Assembly: GCA_949293915.1 (NCBI GenBank)
Contig: CASFFJ010000153.1
Location: 1-8,723, forward strand
From: an uncultured Christensenella sp.
GTDB lineage: Bacteria > Bacillota > Clostridia > Christensenellales > UBA1242
Direction of reading: 5' to 3'
Length of the DNA stretch: 8,723 nt
Every line of letters begins with the position of its first letter. The first letter of the stretch is position 1. Made by a program: the position numbers and the translations under genes. The notes below the pieces were generated by a model. It was given only the letters and a program-made list of their open reading frames with translations. It was not told the DNA's origin and ran no database searches. Below, piece by piece: positions 1 through 6,277 of this stretch.

Positions 1-9
1 CAACAAAGC

Positions 10-59
10 AAGCGGATGCTCAATACCTTTTGGTAAAGAACATCCGCTTTTTTTCTTTT
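10..59 (+). terminator. Rightward intrinsic terminator, two-tier hairpin
   Basis: A perfect 9-bp stem pairs AAGCGGATG (10-18) with CATCCGCTT (41-49), and the T-rich stretch TTTTTTCTTTTT continues to about 60. Inside the 22-nt loop, TACC (24-27) and GGTA (32-35) form a second small stem around TTTT. The U-tract lies only on the plus-strand side, so it ends transcription of a gene to the left of the window. Confidence 0.8.
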
Positions 60-60
60 T

Positions 61-97
61 GGGGGCTAAGTTAATGACTCAGCCCCCCTTTTTCTTT
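61..97 (+). terminator. Second rightward intrinsic terminator
   Basis: GGGGGCT (61-67) pairs with AGCCCCC (81-87). The stem continues, after one A/C mismatch, with AGT/ACT around the loop TAATG, and it is followed by TTTTTCTTT (89-97). It directly follows the first terminator and has the same polarity. The pair shields the convergent ATPase gene from rightward transcription. On the minus strand the stem is followed by an A-run, so it does not serve the leftward operon. Confidence 0.85.
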
Positions 98-132
98 GTC
101 ATCTTCATAGCAGATATCCTTTCTTAGTTTTG

Positions 133-1917
133 TTAGAAGTCGAATAGATCGCTTTTATTCTTTCTTCTTGGAGATGTCGTTAGCCAGCTAATATCATAGG
201 TGTATTTAGGATCAAAGAACGGGATGGGCGAAGTTCTGTTTGCCAATTTGTTATCGCCATGATTATACTCTGGGCAAAGGTAACTACGTTCAATTTTCGA
301 CCAGAGAACGTCGCCACGCATTTGGGTTATGATACATTCGCCATCTGTAAGCTGGCTTAAACGGCTGATTGGAACGAGGGGAACTAATTCGTTTGTGTAA
401 TGTTCAATGTGCTTTTGAGATCCATTGATGGCTGACAAAGCTGATGTCACCTCGTGCATTCCGCATTCTTTTGAAAAAGCGGCTTTGGTTTCATAGTTGC
501 AAGAACCATAAAACAGGTGCATGTTCAGGTTGTCGATGATAATATCTGCGGTTTCTTTATCGTATACTCGATAAAGTTGTGCATACGATTGGATTATCAA
601 GAAAAACCAAATGTTTCTTGACCTGCAGGCTGAGATGACGTTTTCAAAGTCCTTAAATTTGGGAAAATTACCGAATTCATCTAAGAGGAAGTAGCATGGA
701 CGAATAAGCGAGCCCCCCTTACGACGAGCCGTCGCGATCAAGGAAGTATAGAGATCTGATATAAAGAGACTGATTACACTATAATGAAGGCTGTCTTCAT
801 CCTTATATGAGATAAAGATGACGGTAGGCTTTTCATCATCGTCAAGGCTATCGATATCAATGGTGTTAGCACAAGTGATTCTGCGAACGGAGGTGTCGCG
901 GAATTTTTTGATTTTTTCGGCAAAACAGGAAATAATACAGCTTCGCGTGCCCGAAGCAGACATTTCAATGATACTGGACGTTACCAACTGGTACGCCTTC
1001 GATGCTTCTGGGTTTCTCTTGGTGAAATACCCGTGATCGTTTACACCTCTTCCACTATCAGAAAACGAATCGTAAATTTTAATCAACGTGTCAAAATTGA
1101 ACGTTTCTTCGGTGATTCGGCCCTCCTCTTTTTCGGGGGCACTGTCTTCCAGCATTGCCCACAGAAAGCCGCGAATCCATGTGGCTGAGATTTGGTCCCA
1201 ATAGGGATCGTCTTTCTTGGCAACGGGCGAAACCGCTTCTGCGATATTTCCAATCATGTTGCTTACTTCTGCCAAGATCCTGTCTTTTTCCGCATATACC
1301 GCAGCATCAAGCTCTTTTTGCTTGCGGAACACCTTCCCTCTAAAACAGTTGAAAGCTTTTCCGTTTTCATGTACAACGCTAATCTCGTTTTCAACATTGA
1401 GATACTTTTGGTAGTGCCTAAAAATCTTTGTGAGAGGGTTCCAACAGTCGGAAACCATGTAGTCTTTAAAATTGAAGTGGATAACCTTATAGCCGTTCTC
1501 AATAAAGAAGTTGGCAGTCTGCTGATTCAATTCGTCCTTGGGATCGCTGATTACGATTATGGGCTTGTCTTTCTTTGCACACATCCAGTTCAAGAAAGGA
1601 AGAACAAATCCAGTGGTTTTACCGCTTCCGGTCGAACCGATGATAAGAGCATGAGTGTTTTTGTTGAAGGTTGCTTGCAGGGTTCCGTTGTTGTCTCGTG
1701 AGATATAGATAGGAAATCCGTCAATAGTTGTGTCGGCTATGCGATCAAAAGAAACGGTTTCGTCGGGATGAAGTTCACTATAAGATGCCCCGGTACACAA
1801 TTTGGAATTTTCGTTGTGCTCGTGGATGGGGAATCGTTCTTCGATTGATTGCATATGCGGAGGCTTGGAGGTTTTATTTCGACCTGCGAAAGTAACGCCA
1901 TTTTTCTTGTAAGTCAT
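133..1917 (-). CDS. VirD4/TraG-type coupling ATPase without membrane anchor
   Basis: This 594-aa protein is a type IV coupling protein-like ATPase, the family that links DNA or protein substrates to a type IV secretion channel. Walker A is GSTGSGKT at residues 94-101, preceded by a short beta stretch (HALIIG). Walker B is CYFLLDEFGN at 408-417, with D413 and E414. QSYAQL (443-448) fits the conserved glutamine segment after Walker B. An insert of about 80 residues (160-240) lies between the Walker motifs. Family members usually start with transmembrane helices, but residues 1-85 here are polar and no other membrane segment is seen, so it should be cytosolic or recruited by a partner. ATG 1917 has GGAGGG 10 nt upstream and overlaps the previous stop as ATGA, which indicates translational coupling. 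Family assignment is firm; the conjugative role is inferred, since no relaxase is visible. Confidence 0.9.
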   Translation of the reverse strand: MTYKKNGVTFAGRNKTSKPPHMQSIEERFPIHEHNENSKLCTGASYSELHPDETVSFDRIADTTIDGFPIYISRDNNGTLQATFNKNTHALIIGSTGSGKTTGFVLPFLNWMCAKKDKPIIVISDPKDELNQQTANFFIENGYKVIHFNFKDYMVSDCWNPLTKIFRHYQKYLNVENEISVVHENGKAFNCFRGKVFRKQKELDAAVYAEKDRILAEVSNMIGNIAEAVSPVAKKDDPYWDQISATWIRGFLWAMLEDSAPEKEEGRITEETFNFDTLIKIYDSFSDSGRGVNDHGYFTKRNPEASKAYQLVTSSIIEMSASGTRSCIISCFAEKIKKFRDTSVRRITCANTIDIDSLDDDEKPTVIFISYKDEDSLHYSVISLFISDLYTSLIATARRKGGSLIRPCYFLLDEFGNFPKFKDFENVISACRSRNIWFFLIIQSYAQLYRVYDKETADIIIDNLNMHLFYGSCNYETKAAFSKECGMHEVTSALSAINGSQKHIEHYTNELVPLVPISRLSQLTDGECIITQMRGDVLWSKIERSYLCPEYNHGDNKLANRTSPIPFFDPKYTYDISWLTTSPRRKNKSDLFDF

Positions 1918-3551
1918 AATGCTGCATCCCTCCAGAATCCATTTTTGCTTTTACTAGAATAGAACTTGTCGATGACACTTTGCAAAACTGCAACCGTGAT
2001 ATGGACGTCTTTGGTTGTTCCTCTGAGCTGCCCGATCGCTTTATTGAGCAAATTTGTTACGGTTGCAGAAGAATACTCGAACAGGAAATCAGCAACCGTC
2101 GGTTCCATTGAAAGAGAAGTGAGCTTGAATACTTCGCATTTCTTTTTCAATGATTTGTCTAGGACGTCACGGAATTCGGATTTCGTTAACTCTGTTGCGA
2201 TAACGATATCGCAGCATTCTGCAATGTTTGCGTCCGGTATGATAGAAGCAAACAAAATCGGTAATACACCGGAAAGATCAATTTCAACCGGTGGAGTCCC
2301 TCCCGACTTATAGTGCTTACGATTTGTTGCTTTCAGAAACCGAGCAAGCTCGGCACTGCCTTCGGGGTTGAGTGTTTCACAGTGGTCAAGGAGCATCACA
2401 ACATTTCGCTCACCGTGTTTTTCCATAGATGCAATGAAAACGTTATCGTTAGAATGCGAAAGATTGCATTTGTCACCTTCGTGTAAATAAATATGCGCAA
2501 GTGGAGCACCGGAAAAGGCACTCTTAATAGATTCGCGATAGTAATCCAATACAAGCTCGTCTTCGCAAACTATAAGGAGCGGTTTGTAAACTGAGGTGTC
2601 TCGCAAATCAATCATTCCTAAATTTGCGCAAATCTGATCTGTTTCTGCCTGGCGTACAGTCGTGGATGTACTAAACCCGCTCAAATCCAAGAAGATTTCT
2701 GAATTTTTCGTAACATTAAGAGGAATTTCGGAAGAAAAGAAGTCTTTCCCTTTGGCGGCTTTGATTAATCTGGATTTTGCATTTTCGTTAAGAACCGAAG
2801 AATGCACAAGCTTCATAACATCATGATTTACTTTGCACGCTTGGAAACTACCTTGACAAAAAGCGTACTCCAATGCTAATGCAATTTTGTCTGCCTTTAT
2901 GTCTGCGGAAATATCCAAAGCGGTTTTTAAGTATTCCCAAATAGATTCATTGGAGGGAACATTAAGCAGGGCACAAAGCTTTTGATAATAGGGATTTTTG
3001 TCACTTGCGTAATGACAACCCATAAGGATTGCAAATAGGTGGTTCCACGTCGCAGCTGTTTCGAATCTTGTTTCTGCTTGCGTTGTGTTTTGGTTTACCA
3101 AGATTCCATGATACTCCAAAAAGCCAAACAAGGCAATACAGTCTGTGTCACCACTGTTTGCTTTTCGCTCCAGAATACGAAGAATGGTGTCAAACGAGGC
3201 GTCATCATTGGTAAGTAAAATGTCCGATTTAATCTGAATTGCGGTTGCTTTTTGAGAAAGCACATAGCTTTCTAACGGGGAGATTTTATGTGGATATTGC
3301 TTTGCAAGTCGAACCAGACGGTTAAAATCAGAGGTGTTGTCTGCAAGGTTGAACAAATCAGAAGAAACGACGTTCCATATGTCGTTCAACCATTCCCGGT
3401 TGCAAATACAAAAAGCTTTTGCATATTTATCATAGATGTCTCTTAACTCATCCTGTGTACAGTATTGAGAAAAAAGTACATCGGCAAATAAATAGTTGGT
3501 TAAAAAAGCTCCTCTCAAATAAGCCGGTTCAGTTACAGTTTGAGTTTTCAT
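1914..3551 (-). CDS. Sel1-like repeat protein with degenerate AAA+ module
   Basis: I do not recognise a named family for this 545-aa protein. Residues about 120-185 look like Sel1/TPR-type helical repeats (RKANSG, then LFGFLEYHGILV, then a second repeat). Residues about 320-530 have the layout of an AAA+ module: a strand at the P-loop position (KPLLIVCEDE, 323-332) without any GxxxxGK[ST]; a Walker B-like strand VVMLLDHCETL (384-394), where DE has become DH; a sensor-1-like strand LPILFASIIPD (430-440); a segment resembling the region after sensor 1 in Lon/ClpX-type enzymes (TELTKSEFRDVLDKSL); and a helical C-terminal lid (about 476-530). ATP hydrolysis is therefore doubtful. ATG 3551 has GGAGG 6 nt upstream inside the clpP-like gene, which it overlaps by 23 bp. 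Its stop overlaps the ATPase start. Position suggests an adaptor or scaffold for the peptidase or the coupling ATPase; this is inference. The gene is certain, the AAA reading moderate. Confidence 0.85.
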   Translation of the reverse strand: MKTQTVTEPAYLRGAFLTNYLFADVLFSQYCTQDELRDIYDKYAKAFCICNREWLNDIWNVVSSDLFNLADNTSDFNRLVRLAKQYPHKISPLESYVLSQKATAIQIKSDILLTNDDASFDTILRILERKANSGDTDCIALFGFLEYHGILVNQNTTQAETRFETAATWNHLFAILMGCHYASDKNPYYQKLCALLNVPSNESIWEYLKTALDISADIKADKIALALEYAFCQGSFQACKVNHDVMKLVHSSVLNENAKSRLIKAAKGKDFFSSEIPLNVTKNSEIFLDLSGFSTSTTVRQAETDQICANLGMIDLRDTSVYKPLLIVCEDELVLDYYRESIKSAFSGAPLAHIYLHEGDKCNLSHSNDNVFIASMEKHGERNVVMLLDHCETLNPEGSAELARFLKATNRKHYKSGGTPPVEIDLSGVLPILFASIIPDANIAECCDIVIATELTKSEFRDVLDKSLKKKCEVFKLTSLSMEPTVADFLFEYSSATVTNLLNKAIGQLRGTTKDVHITVAVLQSVIDKFYSSKSKNGFWRDAAL

Positions 3552-4182
3552 AGAATTCCTCCAGTGTAATTATACTAGCTTTTATGGGGGTCTGAATAAC
3601 ACGGTCTATTAAGCCGTATTCGCAAGCCGCCTGTGCAGACATACGATTGTCACGATCTGTATCAATTCGAATCTGTTCAATGGGCTTGCCGGTGTGTAAT
3701 GCGAGCAAAGTGTTCAGCCGCTCTCTTGTGTCTCGAATTTGCTCTGCATAGAGTAGAATGTCTGATGCCTGTCCTTGCGTTCCTCCGAGCGGCTGGTGGA
3801 TCATAACTTCACTATTCGGCAATGCCTCGCGTTTTCCTTTGGTGCCGGCAGACAAGAGGAAGGCGCCCATGGATGCTGCCATTCCTACACAAGTTGTACG
3901 AATATCCGCGTCAATATAGTTCATTGTGTCATAGATAGCCATTCCGGCTGTCACGGACCCTCCGGGACTGTTAATCCATATATTGATTTCACGTTCTGAA
4001 CGCGGAATGTTTTTGGCTTTGAATAGATAGTCGAGATATAATAGAGAACTAACCGCATAGTTCGCCATTTCGTCACAAACCTGCCCCCAAAGTTTTATGA
4101 CGTTTCGTTTCAGAAAGAATCCATCCGACAGTTGCTCGTTTTCGTCGTTAGCGGATGGAACGGTGAGTAAATGCTTTTTCAT
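3529..4182 (-). CDS. clpP: ClpP-type serine peptidase subunit
   Basis: This 217-aa protein is an ATP-dependent Clp protease proteolytic subunit paralogue. The ClpP core is clear: INSPGGSVTAGMAIYDTM (70-87), the nucleophile Ser104 in GMAASMGAFLL, His129 in MIHQPLGG, and Asp178 in DRDNRMSA. The His-Asp spacing of 49 matches E. coli ClpP (H122, D171), so the triad is intact. The length is normal for ClpP, with a diverged N-terminus and a short C-terminal tail. The reading frame is open back to 4407, but ATG 4182 is preferred: AAAGGAGG lies 5 nt upstream and a good promoter sits at 4216-4244. It overlaps the following AAA-like gene by 23 bp. Housekeeping ClpP works with ClpX or ClpC. Here the neighbour is an AAA-like protein without a P-loop, so either host unfoldases are borrowed or the neighbour acts as adaptor. 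Confidence 0.95.
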   Translation of the reverse strand: MKKHLLTVPSANDENEQLSDGFFLKRNVIKLWGQVCDEMANYAVSSLLYLDYLFKAKNIPRSEREINIWINSPGGSVTAGMAIYDTMNYIDADIRTTCVGMAASMGAFLLSAGTKGKREALPNSEVMIHQPLGGTQGQASDILLYAEQIRDTRERLNTLLALHTGKPIEQIRIDTDRDNRMSAQAACEYGLIDRVIQTPIKASIITLEEFYENSNCN

Positions 4183-4195
4183 GTATGCCTCCTTT
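4183..4195 (-). promoter_or_regulatory. Ribosome-binding site fixing the clpP start
   Basis: On the minus strand AAAGGAGG is followed by 5 nt and ATG 4182. This supports a 217-aa ClpP over the longer open frame that begins at 4407. Confidence 0.85.
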
Positions 4196-4215
4196 TCGTT
4201 GTGTTCATCAAGCAA

Positions 4216-4244
4216 ATTATACTTCTTAAGGCGTTGGATGGCAA
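4216..4244 (-). promoter_or_regulatory. SigA-type promoter for the clpP-AAA-ATPase operon
   Basis: On the minus strand TTGCCA (4244-4239) and TATAAT (4221-4216) are separated by exactly 17 bp. This is 5/6 and 6/6 to the vegetative consensus. Transcription would start around 4209, giving a 5' leader of about 27 nt that contains the strong ribosome-binding site. It lies just downstream of a terminator, so this operon appears to be a separate unit from the Sel1 gene. Confidence 0.75.
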
Positions 4245-4285
4245 TCGAAACAATGTGAATGAATGGGACAAACGAAAATTTTCGG

Positions 4286-4319
4286 CAAAAAATAAAAGAA
4301 GCCGACAACTCGGCTTCTT
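4286..4319 (-). terminator. Leftward intrinsic terminator between Sel1 and clpP genes
   Basis: GAAGCCGA (4298-4305) and TCGGCTTC (4310-4317) form a perfect 8-bp stem around a 4-nt loop, extendable to 10 bp by two A-T pairs. On the minus strand the stem runs into TTTTATTTTTTG. This is a textbook terminator for the Sel1 transcript. An in-frame GTG with a strong ribosome-binding site lies just before it, so it may also act as an attenuator (see findings). Confidence 0.85.
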
Positions 4320-4341
4320 CGATATTAAATTTAATGATTTT

Positions 4342-4358
4342 CACCGGGTTGACCTCCT
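4342..4358 (-). other. Strong SD plus GTG at Sel1 stop, untermed leader frame
   Basis: The TAA stop of the Sel1 gene (4358-4360) is contained in TAAGGAGGT, followed 7 nt later by GTG (4344-4342). The frame from this GTG reads VKIIKFNIEEAEL, passes through the terminator hairpin and continues without a stop into the clpP ATG, 54 codons on. It could be a leader peptide, a rare 5'-extended ClpP, or the remnant start of a lost gene. Its function is unknown. Confidence 0.5.
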
Positions 4359-4861
4359 TAATTACATAATATTTTTTCGATGAAATCGTCATCAAGGGAT
4401 TTGCCACACGTTGTGGCGGAAGAGTGTAGAGTGTTGATCAAAAAGATAATTGGAACAACAACATCGATGGATACATTGTCCAAAACACCGGACATAATCT
4501 CTTCGGACTTTTGAGTGTCTTGTGGTGTGCCGATTCCGTGTTGAAGGCAAGTGCCAACGACAAATGTTGAAAGTGCATCGCCCTTTTTAGATCCTTCTAC
4601 AAACCAGTTGTACGCATGATCGTAAGTATTATAATAGGAAACTTTTGTGACGGTTGATTCAGGGGAAATGAGTTTGCCGCTTAGTCCAAGGAACCCAAGC
4701 CATCGCATAGCATCGACACTGCCAAGCGAAGCGGCTTTTCTCAACTGGGCTTGTACCATTACTTCGCTATACTTTTCAAACTGCATAATTTTTGCTGCTT
4801 CATATGCTGCGATCTTGTCTCCGTGTGCGCTTCTGCTCAAACAATAATTCAATGACATCAT
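4358..4861 (-). CDS. Small Sel1-repeat protein
   Basis: This 167-aa protein carries Sel1-like (TPR-type) helical repeats. The first is around residues 37-66 (QLRKAASLGSVDAMRWLGFL, then GLSGKL) and the second around 80-117 (AYNWFVEGSKKGDALSTFVVG, then LQHGIGTPQD). Such repeats mediate protein-protein contacts. A short hydrophobic stretch (about 133-144, DVVVPIIFLINT) looks like a buried helix rather than a membrane anchor, and there is no signal peptide. The start at 4861 is chosen because AAAAGGAGA lies about 9 nt upstream; the frame is open back to 5263, but that part is intergenic and of non-coding character. It resembles the N-terminal half of the 545-aa AAA-like protein encoded two genes downstream. 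It is followed by a terminator and so probably forms its own transcript, facing the XRE gene across the control region. Confidence 0.85.
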   Translation of the reverse strand: MMSLNYCLSRSAHGDKIAAYEAAKIMQFEKYSEVMVQAQLRKAASLGSVDAMRWLGFLGLSGKLISPESTVTKVSYYNTYDHAYNWFVEGSKKGDALSTFVVGTCLQHGIGTPQDTQKSEEIMSGVLDNVSIDVVVPIIFLINTLHSSATTCGKSLDDDFIEKILCN

Positions 4862-4878
4862 GATGTAAATCTCCTTTT
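4862..4878 (-). promoter_or_regulatory. Ribosome-binding site fixing the Sel1 start
   Basis: The minus strand reads AAAAGGAGATTTACATC directly before two consecutive ATG codons (4861 and 4858). This supports the 167-aa product over the 301-aa open frame. Confidence 0.75.
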
Positions 4879-4895
4879 CCTTGTTTTTGGTGTTG

Positions 4896-4929
4896 ATTAT
4901 AGTATAGCGCATAGTGTTTGTTCTTTCCA
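4896..4929 (-). promoter_or_regulatory. Probable leftward promoter for the Sel1 gene
   Basis: On the minus strand TGGAAA (4929-4924) lies 17 bp before TATACT (4906-4901), a 4/6 and 5/6 match to SigA consensus. An overlapping TATAAT (4901-4896) is an alternative -10, with only a weak -35 (AGAACA). Either would give a leader of roughly 25-30 nt. The weaker -35 suggests activation or low basal expression compared with the divergent promoter. Confidence 0.5.
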
Positions 4930-4981
4930 CTAAAGAAAATGAAATATGGACATCGAATGTAAAAAAACTACCAAAAAAGTC

Positions 4982-5022
4982 GAAACTTGCAATCGTTCGT
5001 AAACGATTTTTGAAACGCGCAA
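4982..5022. repeat. Two 11-bp direct repeats flanking a palindrome
   Basis: GAAACTTGCAA (4982-4992) and GAAACGCGCAA (5012-5022) match at 9 of 11 positions and lie 30 bp apart, about three helical turns. A weaker relative, GAAAACGCAAG, starts at 5025. They sit between the divergent promoters and bracket the inverted repeat at 4991-5008, as regulator-binding half-sites might. Confidence 0.4.
4991..5008. promoter_or_regulatory. Inverted repeat, candidate operator of the XRE regulator
   Basis: AATCGTT (4991-4997) and AACGATT (5002-5008) form a perfect 7-bp inverted repeat with a 4-bp spacer (CGTA). It lies about 55 bp upstream of the XRE -35 box and about 60-80 bp upstream of the Sel1 promoter. 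An 18-bp dyad is typical of dimeric XRE-type regulators. The T-run after it on the plus strand is short and no gene ends there, so terminator function is unlikely. Confidence 0.45.
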
Positions 5023-5062
5023 AAGAAAACGCAAGAAATATAAAAAAATGTGAAATTTTGTG

Positions 5063-5091
5063 TTGACAAATGACCTTTTTTGTTGTATAAT
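5063..5091 (+). promoter_or_regulatory. Consensus SigA-type promoter for XRE-RSH operon
   Basis: TTGACA (5063-5068) and TATAAT (5086-5091) are both perfect matches to the vegetative consensus with an ideal 17-bp spacer. Predicted transcription start is near 5098, leaving a leader of about 25 nt with GGGAGGA. A promoter of this strength next to a regulator gene suggests that it is normally repressed, plausibly by the product itself. Confidence 0.9.
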
Positions 5092-5123
5092 GAGGCCATA
5101 CCAAGAAAAGGGAGGATATTGAA

Positions 5124-6260
5124 ATGCCAGGAATGACACCAGAACAGGTAGGTAGGTTGAAGGATATTGTCAGCAGGAATTTGACAAATTTGATTAAAGC
5201 GATGAAATGGTCGCAGGCAGCTTTCGCTAGGGAAACAGGGACGACGGAACCGACTTTAAGCAATTATCTAAAGGGGGATGACGATGAAGGAAAAGGAAGG
5301 CTACCTCTTTTTGAATACATGGTTGGCTTATGTATGAATGAAGAATTTAAAGCCAGAGGTTTGGATCTTACATTGGATCTTTTGATTAGTGAAAGATTTG
5401 ATCCCGAAGCACTTATTCAAAAGAGATATAATCATCCTGCCGCATCTCGCAAAGAAGTGAAACATGGTGATTTCTTGGGAAATTATCTTTGTTACTTTTT
5501 TGATCAGAGTAAGCCGGTGCATAATCAAGATCATAAACTTAACAGAGAATTGCGATATGGTGTAGTATCTGTTTTTGATGCTTATGAAAGTCTTACCGGG
5601 GATGTTAGCGTAAAAGCTATAGCGGCGTTTTTTAAGGAAGAGAATGTTGAAACTGCTTTTGAATTAAAAAGAACTCTTGACTCTATTTTTAATTACAATG
5701 CTGAGGAAGCCAATCTTAATAGTCGTAATATGGCGATTGAAGAAGCGTTTAAGATCGATAATGTGTCTGCATATGAAGGTGCTGTGACATTTAGTGACCA
5801 TCATACATTCATCAATGTTCAGAGCAACGCTCACGGTGACAATGCTTTGATTATTCTGTATTCGCCACAAAAGAAAGTAGATTCCGATTATATTGGAGGA
5901 ATTGGAAGTGTTGCCTCGATTGCTAGAGGAAGAACCCATATGCCGACAGCGCAGAAAATTATTTTGTCGAAATATGAACTCAAGTGTACGCGTGAGATTA
6001 TAGCCGAAAAACTAGGGATGTCTGCAGCTGAAATCGCGCAAGAGCATGAGTCTGAGGCTATCTGTGAGTTCTGTCGCAAATTATACTTAGATCAGGAATA
6101 CTCAATGCATTTTGATGAAGCTGATAAGGCAGCATTAGTAAGGCGCAGACTGGACCAGTTGGTTAAGAACTATATTGAGAAGAATATTTGTTGCGTCGGA
6201 AGTGTTACCGAGGACGAAGACATGGCGGTATTCAAACTCATCGAGCGGTATAAAGACTAA
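5124..6260 (+). CDS. XRE-type HTH regulator with probable sensor region
   Basis: This 378-aa protein starts with a lambda-repressor-like helix-turn-helix: SQAAFARETGTTEPTLSNYL (30-49) is a typical helix 2-turn-helix 3 segment. The remainder, about 300 residues, is much longer than a simple repressor. Two segments (about 113-155, GDFLGNYLCYFFDQ and onward; about 215-285, YEGAVTFSDHHTFI through IGGIGSVASIARGR) have alternating hydrophobic patterns that suggest beta-rich ligand- or peptide-sensing modules. Residues 290-378 are helical and contain three cysteines (C317, C356, C357). I do not recognise the named family of the C-terminal part. ATG 5124 has GGAGG 8 nt upstream. The RSH-like gene starts 17 nt after the stop, so the two share a transcript. 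It probably autoregulates through the upstream dyad and may control the divergent Sel1 gene; this is inferred. Confidence 0.85.
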   Translation: MPGMTPEQVGRLKDIVSRNLTNLIKAMKWSQAAFARETGTTEPTLSNYLKGDDDEGKGRLPLFEYMVGLCMNEEFKARGLDLTLDLLISERFDPEALIQKRYNHPAASRKEVKHGDFLGNYLCYFFDQSKPVHNQDHKLNRELRYGVVSVFDAYESLTGDVSVKAIAAFFKEENVETAFELKRTLDSIFNYNAEEANLNSRNMAIEEAFKIDNVSAYEGAVTFSDHHTFINVQSNAHGDNALIILYSPQKKVDSDYIGGIGSVASIARGRTHMPTAQKIILSKYELKCTREIIAEKLGMSAAEIAQEHESEAICEFCRKLYLDQEYSMHFDEADKAALVRRRLDQLVKNYIEKNICCVGSVTEDEDMAVFKLIERYKD

Positions 6261-6277
6261 ATAACGGAGGTGTAATC

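Noticed and set aside
10..97. Riboswitch or small RNA made from the two left-edge hairpins
   Set aside because: Both are simple stems with rightward U-tracts facing the end of a convergent gene; tandem terminators explain them and no conserved aptamer features are seen.
1192..1701. 169-codon plus-strand open frame
   Set aside because: It is the antisense shadow of the coupling ATPase, which has clear Walker motifs on the minus strand, and it shows no recognisable domain.
1966..2313. 115-codon plus-strand open frame
   Set aside because: It is antisense to the 545-aa gene, with no ribosome-binding site or recognisable motif.
4183..4407. N-terminal 75-residue extension of the ClpP frame back to 4407
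   Set aside because: It overlaps the Sel1 gene end, a terminator and the clpP promoter; ATG 4182 has a strong ribosome-binding site and matches normal ClpP length. The GTG 4344 alternative is recorded separately.
4862..5263. N-terminal extension of the Sel1 frame to 5263
   Set aside because: It would cross the divergent promoters and overlap the XRE gene antisense; the segment is of low-complexity intergenic character and the start at 4861 has a ribosome-binding site.
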